This document shows positions 52,971 to 61,851 of a DNA stretch of 64,000 bases, one piece after another. The notes under the pieces are model-generated. The model was not told the DNA's origin. It ran no database searches and saw only the letters and a list, made by a program, of their open reading frames with translations. The translations under genes and the position numbers were made by a program. Every line of letters starts with the position of its first letter. Positions within the stretch are counted from its first letter, which is position 1. The DNA comes from CAVSXS01 sp963767715. Lineage in GTDB: Bacteria > Chloroflexota > Ktedonobacteria > Ktedonobacterales > Ktedonobacteraceae. The DNA is taken from the NCBI GenBank assembly GCA_963767715.1, contig CAVYFA010000001.1:558001-622000 (forward strand). The letters are read 5' to 3'.

Positions 52971-53342
52971 TTATTTCTTCGTAGCAGTTACTTTGTTCTC
53001 GCCGGTCGTACCAGGCTTGCCGCTTGCGCTCTCTGAAGCGGAGGCGCTGGAAGTATCCGAGGAGCTTTTGCTCTCTCCTGAAGTCGCTGTGCTGGTCTCG
53101 CCCGCCTTAGTAGACTCCGCGCCGTCGCTTTTCGGCGAATGGCCATTTTCGGCGGCACCCGAGCCGTTGGCATGATCGGTTTTATAGAAGCCCGATCCTT
53201 TGAAGACCACACCAGCCGGGAAAAGCAACCTGCGGATCGTTCCCCCACACTCGGGACAAACCGTCAAAGGTTCGTCGGTCATTTTCTGCCGGATTTCGAA
53301 ACGATGACTACATCCCTTACACTGATATTCATATGTCGGCAT
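52971..53342 (-). CDS. FmdB-family zinc ribbon protein
   Basis: A 123-residue protein. The first 60 residues are the FmdB/CxxC_CxxC_SSSS zinc ribbon: MPTYEYQCKGCSHRFE, VCPECGG, and VFKGSGFYKTD, the usual end. The remaining half is a low-complexity tail of Ser, Gly, Lys, Thr and Ala, probably disordered. Function is unknown; the name comes from a regulatory protein of formamidase operons, and no amidase is nearby. Confidence 0.9.
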   Translation of the reverse strand: MPTYEYQCKGCSHRFEIRQKMTDEPLTVCPECGGTIRRLLFPAGVVFKGSGFYKTDHANGSGAAENGHSPKSDGAESTKAGETSTATSGESKSSSDTSSASASESASGKPGTTGENKVTATKK

Positions 53343-53521
53343 ACGTTACTCACCCCTGATAATAGCATAATTATTGCGGTCAATCACTTCAAACCGCTCA
53401 TAAAGAACTGCTCTCGCTCTATTATATAGCGCGTTCCCTTGCGCTTGTCAATCGGGCAAGGAGAGTGCTAGCAGTCATTTCCTCTTCTATTGAGAACACT
53501 TTGCGAGGGAAGGAAATTCCC

Positions 53522-55528
53522 TCATTGGGAACCACCAATATACTCTTTTACCTTTTCGGCGGCCTCCCTGGTCATGCCATCGAGGGCCGCCAGGTCTTCG
53601 ATGCTGGCAGCGCTGATGGCCCTGACGGAGCCGTAGCGCTGCATCAGAGCTTTCTTACGCTTGGGGCCGATGCCTGGAATCTCGTCCAGCACGGACTTGA
53701 AGGTGCGATCCGAACGCAGCTTGCGGTGATAGGTGATGCCGAAGCGGTGCGCCTCGTCGCGGATGCGCTGCACCATGTAGAGGCCCTGAGATGAGCGCGG
53801 CAGGATGATCGGATCGGGCGAGCCAGGGGTGAAGATCTCCTCGTTCTCTTTCGCCAGGCCCACCGCTGGCACATCGATATGCTGTGCCTGCAAAACCTCC
53901 ATCGCCGCGCTGAGCTGGCCCTTGCCGCCGTCTATGATAATCAGATCGGGCATGCTCCATTCGTGCTGCAAGGCCGGCTCCTGCTCGTAAACTGGCCCGA
54001 TGATAGCGGTTCCGCCTTCTGCCTCGCGCTGCTCGTTGCCGGCATTGCCGTTGGACGCATCGGATTCAATGGGGACAGCGAGATCAACAGCTTCGCTGGC
54101 CTCGCTGCCCGCGTGCCTGCGGAAGCGGCGGCGCAGCATCTCCTGCAGGCTGGCGAAGTCGTTGGGCCCCTCCACGGTTTTGATCTTGAAGCGGCGGTAC
54201 TCGGTATTTTTCGGGCGGCCCGCCTCGAAGACGACCATCGCACCGACCGAGTTGGTTCCCTGTGTATTGGAGATGTCGTAGCACTCGATGCGGTACGGCG
54301 GAGCGGCCAGGTTGAGCGCCTCCTGGATCTCTTCCAGGGCCAGTTGCGTCTTCTGGCTGTCGCTCAGCCACTTGATGCGCTGCTGCTCCAATACCTCCTG
54401 CGCGTTCTGCTTCACCATCTCCACCAGGCGCAGCTTGTCGCCGCGTTTAGGCGCGCTAATCGTCACCGCGCCCTTGCGTTTCTCCTTGAGCCAGGTGTGC
54501 AGGGCATCGTAGTCGCTCGGCTCCACTTCGACAATCACTTCGGTGGGGACGTGCGGCGAGCTTTCGTAAAACTGCATCATGAAGGTCGTCATTACCTCGC
54601 CGGGGCTGCTCTCGCGCGTGCCCTGCAAGATGAAGTATTCGCGCCCGACCAGCTTGCCCGCGCGGAAGAAGAAGACCAGTGCGCAGGTCTCGTCCTCACC
54701 GCTCGCCAGGGCGATCACATCCTGGTCGTCCTGCCCCTCGGTCGAGATGATGCGCTGCTTCTCCAGGATGCGCTCGACGGCCTGGATGTGGTCGCGAATG
54801 CGCGCGGCCTCCTCAAAATGCAGGTTTTCCGCGGCCTCTTCCATTTGCGCTTGCAGGGTCTTGACCACTTCGTCGTGTTTCCCTTCGAGGAAGAGAATAA
54901 CCTGCTGGATCACCGCGTCGTATTCCTCGCGCGTGGCGTAGGCGACGCAGGGAGCGATACAGCGATGGATGTAGTACTGCGTGCAGGGCCGGGGCAGCAG
55001 TTTCTGCTTCCACCCGGCTGGCGCTTCGCCATCGCGCGGCTGCGCCCAGTTCGAGGCATCGTAGCGGCAGGTGCGGAAGGAGAAAAGCTTATTCAGCAAA
55101 TCCAGGGTGGAATCCACCGCGCCAGAGTTCGTGTACGGTCCGAAGTAGCGGTTACCGTCCCGCGCGAAGTTGCGCACGCGGTAGACACGTGGGAAGTCCT
55201 CGCTCAGCGCGACCTTGATGTAGGGGTAGCTTTTGTCGTCGCGCATCAAGACGTTATATTTCGGGCGGTACTGCTTGATGTAGTTGCTCTCCAGCACCAG
55301 CGCCTCGACCTCGTTCTTCACCACCACAAAGTCGATATCCTCGATCTTCGCCACCATGCTGCGGTTCTTGGGACTGAGGTCGGTCGATTCCTGGAAGTAC
55401 GAACGCACGCGGTTAAAAAGCGAGATGGCCTTCCCCACGTAGAGAATGGTGCCATTCGCGTCTTTCATCAAGTAGATGCCGGGCTTATGTGGCAATGAGT
55501 TCAGGACCGATTGGATTTTTTCGTTCAT
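53522..55528 (-). CDS. uvrC: Excinuclease ABC subunit C (UvrC)
   Basis: The nuclease subunit of nucleotide excision repair, making the 3' and 5' incisions around a lesion held by UvrB. In 668 residues the GIY-YIG domain is at the N terminus (KPGIYLMKDANGTILYVGKA). A Cys-rich patch (PCTQYYIHRCIAPCVAY) and the UVR helix pair (FEEAARIRDHIQAVE) follow. The RNase-H-like nuclease has PYRIECYDISNTQG and IIDGGKGQLSAAM, and the HhH region IPGIGPKRKKALMQRYGS. ATG 55528 is used because the extended -10 at 55558 would put the start point at about 55551, after the alternative ATG at 55555. Confidence 0.96.
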   Translation of the reverse strand: MNEKIQSVLNSLPHKPGIYLMKDANGTILYVGKAISLFNRVRSYFQESTDLSPKNRSMVAKIEDIDFVVVKNEVEALVLESNYIKQYRPKYNVLMRDDKSYPYIKVALSEDFPRVYRVRNFARDGNRYFGPYTNSGAVDSTLDLLNKLFSFRTCRYDASNWAQPRDGEAPAGWKQKLLPRPCTQYYIHRCIAPCVAYATREEYDAVIQQVILFLEGKHDEVVKTLQAQMEEAAENLHFEEAARIRDHIQAVERILEKQRIISTEGQDDQDVIALASGEDETCALVFFFRAGKLVGREYFILQGTRESSPGEVMTTFMMQFYESSPHVPTEVIVEVEPSDYDALHTWLKEKRKGAVTISAPKRGDKLRLVEMVKQNAQEVLEQQRIKWLSDSQKTQLALEEIQEALNLAAPPYRIECYDISNTQGTNSVGAMVVFEAGRPKNTEYRRFKIKTVEGPNDFASLQEMLRRRFRRHAGSEASEAVDLAVPIESDASNGNAGNEQREAEGGTAIIGPVYEQEPALQHEWSMPDLIIIDGGKGQLSAAMEVLQAQHIDVPAVGLAKENEEIFTPGSPDPIILPRSSQGLYMVQRIRDEAHRFGITYHRKLRSDRTFKSVLDEIPGIGPKRKKALMQRYGSVRAISAASIEDLAALDGMTREAAEKVKEYIGGSQ

Positions 55529-55557
55529 TGTTATTTCTACCTGCAAAATGCGCATTT

Positions 55558-55566
55558 ATTATAGCA
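55558..55566 (-). promoter_or_regulatory. Extended -10 promoter of uvrC
   Basis: On the minus strand TGCTATAAT reads from 55566 to 55558, identical to the rlmN element. The predicted transcript begins about 23 bases before ATG 55528 and contains CAGG as a weak ribosome site. Confidence 0.6.
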
Positions 55567-55605
55567 CAATCAGGACAGACGCCGATATGACCAGCGCCGG
55601 GCCCC

Positions 55606-55653
55606 AAAAACGCCGTAAGCGGCGTTCCTCCGACATGTTGGAGGAACGCCGCT
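55606..55653 (-). terminator. Terminator of the WXG100 gene with overlapping alternative stem
   Basis: On the minus strand, AACGCCG (55626-55620), loop CTTA and CGGCGTT (55615-55609) followed by T form an intrinsic terminator. The same AACGCCG lies inside a larger 14-bp perfect stem (55653-55640 with 55631-55618, 8-base loop). The two folds are mutually exclusive. It starts 27 bases after the WXG100 stop. Confidence 0.75.
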
Positions 55654-55680
55654 CACAGCAACGAAGCGGGTGGACGAGAA

Positions 55681-55953
55681 CTATGAGTGGTCGGCCGAAT
55701 CGAACTGATTGGCGGCGTTCAGCACATGGTTCCCCAGATTCTGGCCCTGGCTGATCAGGCTGTTGAGCGTTTGTTCCCAGCTCTGAAGCTGATTATCGTA
55801 ATCCTGGCGACTCACCCCGATCCAGTCCCCCTCGAGTTGGGCAGTCAGGCCTTGCAGTTGTGGCATCATCTGGGTCTGGAGCGTATTGTTCCAGTTCAGG
55901 AAGGTCTGGGCCAGTTGACGCATGACGTCTGTGTTTACATGAATGGTAGGCAT
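55681..55953 (-). CDS. WXG100 family protein (EsxA-like type VII substrate)
   Basis: A 90-residue helical-hairpin protein. ATG 55953 (MPTIHVNTDV) follows GGGGATATTTCC; a longer reading from 56058 is not supported. The turn carries the WXG motif (W44-I45-G46 in GDWIGVSRQ) between two amphipathic helices of the expected length. No clear C-terminal YxxxD/E export motif is seen. It lies divergently 260 bases from the EccC gene, as expected for a substrate or co-regulated partner of type VII secretion. Confidence 0.92.
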   Translation of the reverse strand: MPTIHVNTDVMRQLAQTFLNWNNTLQTQMMPQLQGLTAQLEGDWIGVSRQDYDNQLQSWEQTLNSLISQGQNLGNHVLNAANQFDSADHS

Positions 55954-56213
55954 GGAAATATCCCCTTTCTTACTAATGCTAAAGGCATCTATCGAGCACC
56001 GCAACATACCCGCCGGGAGCAGAAGATCTGCCCGGGCAAAATACTTTTGTCTACTCACTTAGAGTGTACAGACCCTCTCCAAATGTGTGCCCAAACGTTG
56101 TCAGGACTTTCGGCACTACTTGTGGAGCCGACCCTTGCCGAAGCTAAGAAAAGAACGAGGAGACATCCTCGCGACCGGCCAGGGAAACAAGTGATCAAGT
56201 AGAGGCATTGGCA

Positions 56214-59200
56214 ATGAAGCGAATTGAGGATGGCGGAGCCGAGACACAACAGGAATCTTTTAATCGACCGCCGCGCATCTGTCCCTCCTTGCCGGAGGGA
56301 GTAGTGACTCTTCCCGCACCTCCACAGGAAGAGAAAGAAGCTCAACCGCCAGGCCCTCTTACACTACTGCTCCCACTGCTCTCAATAGCTGTGCTCATCA
56401 GCATCTCTATCGTCCTGAGCCACGGTTCGCTTCAACAACTTACCTTCATGGTGCCTTTAGCGATCTTTACGCTCGTCAATCCCATCACCGGCATGTTGGA
56501 TGCGCGGCAGAAGCGCAAAGCTTTGCGAAGAAAGCAGGCCATGCAAACCAGGCAATACATGGAGGATATAGCAAGGGTACATGCGCACTTGGCACAGTTG
56601 ACCACTGAGCAGAGGCGAGTAGCGCTGCTGACAGATCCTGATCCCATAGATCTGGAAGAGCAGGTTCGGCGGCGCTCCCATCTTTGGGAACGCCGCCCGG
56701 AAGACCCTGACTTTCTCATGGTGCGTGTAGGGAAAGGCAGGCAACCGCTCTCAGTAACGGTAGAGCTTCCTTCTCGCCAGAATGCGAGTTTGCCCCTGGC
56801 ACAAGAGCTGCAAAAGCTCAAAGACGATTTCGCTTTTGTGGAGGATGTTCCTTGTAGTATCCCGCTAACGAAGATAAAGTCGCTTGGGATTACCGGGCGG
56901 CGACAGGATGTTGCAGCGCTCGCCCACGCCATGCTCTGCCAGGTCGCCGTCCATCATTCACCGCAAGAGGTACGTATCCTGGGTATTTACCCCACCTCGC
57001 AGAAACATGATTGGGAATGGGTGCAGCAGTTGCCGCACACAATGCCACTGAAGACGGGCAAACAGAGGCGCTTAGTGGCTGAGGGTCAAGAAGAGGCAAA
57101 TCAGGTGCTCAACATCCTGCTGGAGGAGTTGAGCCGGCGAGCCTCGAAACTAGAGGAAGAGGAAGCGCGTGACAGGAAACGTTCTCTGAGCAAATCTGCT
57201 GCTTCAGGCCTTACTCTGCCGCACCTGATAGTGATCGTGCACGACTATGTAGAAGTGCGCCAACATCCTACGCTGACGAACGCTTTCAAACTGGGGGAAC
57301 AATTGGGGGTGTCGGTTATCTATCTTGTAGCAGAGGAACAGGCGATTCCAAGTGAGTGCCGTGCCATTCTTCGTTTGTCTGCTCAAGAGCGTGTGGACAT
57401 GGACGCCCAACAGCGAAAAACGTCCCTGACGTACGCCACTGCGGGCTTCGCAGGAGCGTTACTGGAGAATGTCAACGCTGATTTTGTGGATTTGACAACG
57501 GCGCAGCGTATCGCCTCCGTGCTCTCCGTACTAAAGGTCATTGAAGAGGGTGAAGATACCGTCCCTCTCCCGACCAACCTGCGATTACTCGATCTCCTGA
57601 AGCTGCCATGCGCGGATCAGCTTGACGTAGAGCAGTGGTGGAATGACGCTCCGCGTTTTGGTTATCTGCGGGTTCCTATTGGGCAAGGGATCAATGGACC
57701 CATCTGGCTCGACCTGAACGAATCTGCCCACGGCCCACATGGCATTATCGCCGGCACCACCGGCTCGGGCAAAAGTGAACTGCTCCAGTCGCTGATTGCC
57801 GGCCTGGCCATCACCCATCACCCGCACCTCGTCAATTTCGTCCTGGTAGACTTCAAAGGTGGCGCTGCCTTTAAATCATTTGAAAAGCTGCCCCACACAG
57901 TAGGGATAGTTACCGATCTGAGCGGAAGACTGACAGAACGGGCACTGGTTTCTCTCAAGAGCGAGTTGAAGCGACGAGAGCATATTCTTAGCCAGGCGAA
58001 TGCCAAGAATATTACACAATACCAGGCTATGAGGCAGGATCCACAGAATCTCGCGGTCTCTGAACCCTTGCCAGAACTTTTAATTATCATCGATGAATTC
58101 GCCGAGCTCGCCAAAGAGCACCCGACATTTATTGAGGGCCTTGTCAGCGTGGTGCAAAAAGGGCGCAGCCTGGGGGTGCATCTCATCTTAGCCACCCAGA
58201 AGCCCACGGGATCGGTAAATCCAAACATCTGGTCTAACCTCAAGTTTCGCATCTGCCTGCGCGTCGCGTCTCTGCAAGACAGCAGAGATGTGCTGGGACG
58301 ATCCGAGGCCGGCCTGCTTCCGAGTACTATCCCGGGGCGCGCCTACTTTCAGATAGGTGCAGAGATTTTTGAATTGTTTCAGAGCGCGCGAACCTCACTG
58401 CCCGCACGTGTCTCAGATATCCCATCGTCAGTCTCAGCAGAGAAGCATGAAGAAATGACGGATATACAAGTATTGATGGGCCTACTCGAACCGTATCAAG
58501 CAACGCTGCAGGCAGATCTTTTTCGGCCATGGCCTGATCCGCTGCCTCATCGTATCTACCTGCCGGATGTGTTTCAGCGTTCCGCGCCCCTTGCAGGCAC
58601 GAATACAAGCGGGCGCGATCAAGCGGGCCCCTACATGACCCCTCCGTATGGGTGGTTGAGGTTTCCTGTGGGTCTTGTTGACCTGCCGACGGAGCAACGG
58701 CAAGAGCCATTTCTCATCGACTTGCCTCGTGAAGGACACATGTTGATCGCTGGCGCCTCGGGAACGGGGAAGAGCGTCCTTCTACGCACCATCATTACAT
58801 CGCTTGCCTTTACACACTCTCCTACGCAACTTCACCTCTACCTGATTGATTTTGGTGGGCAGGCATTGCGCGTCTTTGAGAAACTTCCCCACGTTGGGGG
58901 TATCTTTAGCGAGGGCGATGAAGAGTACATTCACCGGCTGATGCGGAAGCTGCAAGGGATGATTGAAGAACGCAAACAGATCTGTATGAACTATCAGATC
59001 GATGACTTCCTTGCTTACCAGCGCTTTCGACAGAGTAACGGCACGTCTGCCTTAGCGGAGTTGCCGGCCGTCGTCCTGGTAATTGATCGATTCTCTGAAT
59101 TCCGGCAAATACACGAGAAAGATATGGACATATTGCTCACCATCGCCCGTCAGGGTCGCAGCTATGGAGTGTACCTGGTACTGACCCTTGATCGGCCTGG

Positions 59201-60287
59201 AGGATTACCCATGCAGTTCACAAGTCTCATGGAACTACGCATCATTTTCCGCATGGTCGAGGTAACCGATTCGCTGATTTTACTGGGAAAGAGTGATGCT
59301 GCTTACCTGGACCCCGCGGTACCGGGGCGCGGTTACAAGCGTGGGAAAACTCCTCAAGAGCTACAGATCGCATTACCTGTGGTGGGCGAGGATGAGGACG
59401 AGCAGAATCAACAACTCGATGAACTGATTACTGCTGTGGCAAAGGAGGCGGAAATGTACAATGTTCATCACGCACCTGCCATCCGACTCCTGCCAGAGTA
59501 CGTGCGACTGAGCGAACTCGTTGCCGAAACTACACAATTGACAGAGTCAAATGCCACGCCTTCGGCGGCTCTTCGTCTTTACCTGGGGATCGAAGATCTC
59601 TCATTACTTCCGATAGCGCTCGAATTGAGCGCGGATACTCCCCATTTGTTAGTTGCCGGTGGCCCTGGAAGTGGTCGCACAAGCGTGCTGCACACCTGCC
59701 TCTTTGCTCTGACAACTCACCGGAGGGCACGTATTGTCCTGGTTGATTTCCGGCGTAGTTCCCGCCTGCTGCGTTCGCTCCCGGGCATGTGGATGTATGC
59801 GGATACAGCAGAACGCCTCTTAGAAGTCGTAGAGGCGCTGAAGTGCGAACTGGAGACACGTACCGCCATATTACGCGAAGAAGTGCAGTCCGAAGAAGAG
59901 GAAGAATCGATAGAAGGGATGATGGCGCCGATTGTGCTCATCATTGACGATTTTGATTTGCTCAACATCCTGGCCAAAAACCCCCTGAATGATCTCAAAG
60001 AGTTTTTGCTGCGGGCGCGAGACCTGCGTTTCCACGTTATCGTGGCGGGATCACCAAACGATCTCGCCCGCCCGGATGCCCTGCTGCAACAAGTACGCTC
60101 TTGCCGTGTGGGGATGATCCTTGGTGGCGACCCTAATGACTCACCGCTCTTAGGAGTTCGCATGAGCGATTTCCCCCCTGGGCGAGGTCAACTTGTGCGC
60201 CGTAATCGTCGCTACCTCGTTCAAACAGCACACGCTGAGCCGAAAGAGATTATTGCCCGCGTAACAGCGGAGCCAATCTTGCGATGA
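56214..60287 (+). CDS. EccC/EssC-type FtsK/SpoIIIE ATPase of type VII secretion
   Basis: A 1357-residue membrane ATPase. ATG 56214 has AGAGG eight bases upstream; TTG 56208 is too close. A Pro-rich N terminus and two membrane segments (about residues 48-69 and 76-92) precede three FtsK-like ATPase domains. There is no N-terminal FHA domain, so the layout is like mycobacterial EccC. Walker A of domain 1 is GTTGSGKSE (K520), of domain 2 GASGTGKSV (K853), and of domain 3 GPGSGRTSV with Arg (R1155) instead of Lys. Walker B motifs are LLIIIDEFAEL, VVLVIDRFSEF and IVLIIDDFDLL. Domain 1 seems active; domains 2 and 3 may bind ATP or substrate only. Other core components are absent from the window. 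Confidence 0.93.
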   Translation: MKRIEDGGAETQQESFNRPPRICPSLPEGVVTLPAPPQEEKEAQPPGPLTLLLPLLSIAVLISISIVLSHGSLQQLTFMVPLAIFTLVNPITGMLDARQKRKALRRKQAMQTRQYMEDIARVHAHLAQLTTEQRRVALLTDPDPIDLEEQVRRRSHLWERRPEDPDFLMVRVGKGRQPLSVTVELPSRQNASLPLAQELQKLKDDFAFVEDVPCSIPLTKIKSLGITGRRQDVAALAHAMLCQVAVHHSPQEVRILGIYPTSQKHDWEWVQQLPHTMPLKTGKQRRLVAEGQEEANQVLNILLEELSRRASKLEEEEARDRKRSLSKSAASGLTLPHLIVIVHDYVEVRQHPTLTNAFKLGEQLGVSVIYLVAEEQAIPSECRAILRLSAQERVDMDAQQRKTSLTYATAGFAGALLENVNADFVDLTTAQRIASVLSVLKVIEEGEDTVPLPTNLRLLDLLKLPCADQLDVEQWWNDAPRFGYLRVPIGQGINGPIWLDLNESAHGPHGIIAGTTGSGKSELLQSLIAGLAITHHPHLVNFVLVDFKGGAAFKSFEKLPHTVGIVTDLSGRLTERALVSLKSELKRREHILSQANAKNITQYQAMRQDPQNLAVSEPLPELLIIIDEFAELAKEHPTFIEGLVSVVQKGRSLGVHLILATQKPTGSVNPNIWSNLKFRICLRVASLQDSRDVLGRSEAGLLPSTIPGRAYFQIGAEIFELFQSARTSLPARVSDIPSSVSAEKHEEMTDIQVLMGLLEPYQATLQADLFRPWPDPLPHRIYLPDVFQRSAPLAGTNTSGRDQAGPYMTPPYGWLRFPVGLVDLPTEQRQEPFLIDLPREGHMLIAGASGTGKSVLLRTIITSLAFTHSPTQLHLYLIDFGGQALRVFEKLPHVGGIFSEGDEEYIHRLMRKLQGMIEERKQICMNYQIDDFLAYQRFRQSNGTSALAELPAVVLVIDRFSEFRQIHEKDMDILLTIARQGRSYGVYLVLTLDRPGGLPMQFTSLMELRIIFRMVEVTDSLILLGKSDAAYLDPAVPGRGYKRGKTPQELQIALPVVGEDEDEQNQQLDELITAVAKEAEMYNVHHAPAIRLLPEYVRLSELVAETTQLTESNATPSAALRLYLGIEDLSLLPIALELSADTPHLLVAGGPGSGRTSVLHTCLFALTTHRRARIVLVDFRRSSRLLRSLPGMWMYADTAERLLEVVEALKCELETRTAILREEVQSEEEEESIEGMMAPIVLIIDDFDLLNILAKNPLNDLKEFLLRARDLRFHVIVAGSPNDLARPDALLQQVRSCRVGMILGGDPNDSPLLGVRMSDFPPGRGQLVRRNRRYLVQTAHAEPKEIIARVTAEPILR

Positions 60288-60413
60288 GTGCAGTACACAT
60301 GTATACTGGGAGAGGTCGTTATCATCATTCGCACATTATAGAAGCATATGAGTTGCATCGGGACTGCTCGCAATCGTCGCAAGTTGCCCTCCTAAGCTGG
60401 ATAGTATAGTAAT

Positions 60414-60973
60414 ATGAATTTCAATGGGGCAAATCTCCAAAATGCTGATCTCTGTTATGCTTATCTCGCAGGAGCTGGAGGCATCACGAATAAACATTTA
60501 GAAGCCCAAGTCTCATCCCTCCACGACGCAATCATGTCCGCTGGCTCAACACACTCTTAGAACATACTTATCTTAGAGGTGCGCATTTAGAAAAGTCTGA
60601 TTTATTTGCTGCGCATCTCTATAGAGTGAATATGAAAGAAGCCCATTTGGAAGGGGCGGATTTAAGAAGAGCAGAATTAGAAAGAGCGGAACTTGGAAAT
60701 ATTTGTTTGAGCGATGAAAAACACGTTGGTCCTCGATTTGTCGATGCGAATTGGAGCAATGCAAACCTTACTGTTGTCAGGTGGTCAGAAATACACATAT
60801 TAGGAGATCAGTATCAGGCTCGATTGAAAACAGTTGATGGAAAGTTGAAAAATCAGATAACGCGGTTGGCAGAGTATGAAGCAGCAGCCAGAGCGAACCG
60901 ACAACTAGCCGTTGTCTTACAAGCACAAGGACTCAATGAGGACGCAGCTAAAGGTTCTGATAAAACTTGTTGA
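60414..60973 (+). pseudogene. Pentapeptide-repeat protein, degenerate
   Basis: Two frames carry parts of one pentapeptide-repeat protein. ATG 60414 begins NFNGANLQNADLCYAYLAG, giving a few repeats before the stop at 60558-60560. From about 60568 another frame resumes with YLRGAHLEKSDLFAAHLY and EAHLEGADLRRAELERAEL. A C-terminal helical region (QITRLAEYEAAARANRQLA; LQAQGLNEDAAKG) ends at 60971-60973. The A(D/N)LXX pattern forms a right-handed quadrilateral helix in intact relatives. The split and the short repeat number show decay. Base composition is clearly more AT-rich than neighbouring genes. Possibly the fragment from 60626 is still translated. Confidence 0.75.
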
Positions 60974-61077
60974 ACCTATTTCAAAGTGGTATGGTAGCGT
61001 TAAGATCTGTTCTGCTTATCCAGCCATTAATGAGAACAGGTCTACGAGAGCATGTAGAAAAGAGTTAGGAGCAGTAC

Positions 61078-61434
61078 ATGAATCCATCAGAACGTATCGA
61101 CAACCAGATCGCAGAACTTGCCGATTGGCGCGGCCAGATGATTGCTCGGCTGCGTCAACTGATCCTTGCAGTCGATCCAGACATCAAAGAGGAATGGAAG
61201 TGGGAGACGCCGGTATGGTCTCACAAGGGACTGGTGTGTGCTGCTGGCGCTTTCAAGGACACCGTGAAATTGAACTTTTTTCAAGGGGCAAGGCTTCCCG
61301 ATCCCCATCACCTCTTCAATGCCGGACTTGATGCGAAAAAAACGCGAGCAATCGATTTCCATGCGGGCGATGAAGTGAATGAGTCTGCCCTACAGGATCT
61401 CATTCGTGCTGCCGTCGCTCAGAATGTGGGATAA
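61078..61434 (+). CDS. DUF1801 (YdhG-like) protein
   Basis: A 118-residue small cytoplasmic protein. It begins MNPSERIDNQIAELADWRGQ, and EEWKWETPVWSHKGLVCAAG and VKLNFFQGARLPDP match the DUF1801 fold seen in YdhG/YyaO-type proteins. The ATG follows GGAGCAGTAC. Function unknown; the fold has been proposed to bind hydrophobic or iron-containing ligands. It lies 24 bases before the VOC gene, probably co-transcribed. Confidence 0.88.
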   Translation: MNPSERIDNQIAELADWRGQMIARLRQLILAVDPDIKEEWKWETPVWSHKGLVCAAGAFKDTVKLNFFQGARLPDPHHLFNAGLDAKKTRAIDFHAGDEVNESALQDLIRAAVAQNVG

Positions 61435-61458
61435 AAGGAATACAGAAAGGAGTAGAGA

Positions 61459-61833
61459 ATGTTCCAAGACACACACGCATTTTCCGGTTTTTCGGTAGAC
61501 GACATACAAAAAGCGAGGGAGTTTTACGGGAATGTCCTGGGTCTGAAAGTCACCGAAGAAAACGGTATGCTCACACTCCATCTTGCAACCGGCGCAGCTA
61601 TCCTTATCTACCCGAAAGACGATCATGCTCCTGCAACCTATACCATCCTAAATTTCCCGGTAGACGATATTGATCAAGTGGTAGATGAATTGACTCGCAA
61701 TGGTGTCATGTTCGAGCATTATCAAAACATGACAGATGAAAAAGGCATCGCTCGGGGGCGCTCTCAAAATCGAGGCCCAGATATAGCCTGGTTCAAAGAT
61801 CCAGCCGGGAATATACTTTCCGTACTACATTAG
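61459..61833 (+). CDS. VOC family (glyoxalase/bleomycin resistance-like) protein
   Basis: A 124-residue protein with two beta-alpha-beta-beta-beta modules. The N-terminal half has AFSGFSVDDIQKAREFYGNVLG, and the second half begins FPVDDIDQVVDELTRNG and ends WFKDPAGNILSVLH. Metal ligands expected in enzymes (His/Glu at strand 1 and 4) are not obvious, so a binding role is as likely as catalysis. The ribosome site is AAAGGAG. It ends 18 bases before selB. Confidence 0.9.
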   Translation: MFQDTHAFSGFSVDDIQKAREFYGNVLGLKVTEENGMLTLHLATGAAILIYPKDDHAPATYTILNFPVDDIDQVVDELTRNGVMFEHYQNMTDEKGIARGRSQNRGPDIAWFKDPAGNILSVLH

Positions 61834-61851
61834 GGATATGGATGGATTATA

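Noticed and set aside
53879..55498. A 539-codon open reading antisense to uvrC
   Set aside because: It mirrors uvrC, whose domains are unambiguous; its product has Leu/Val/Arg-rich composition typical of shadow frames in GC-rich genes and no domain.
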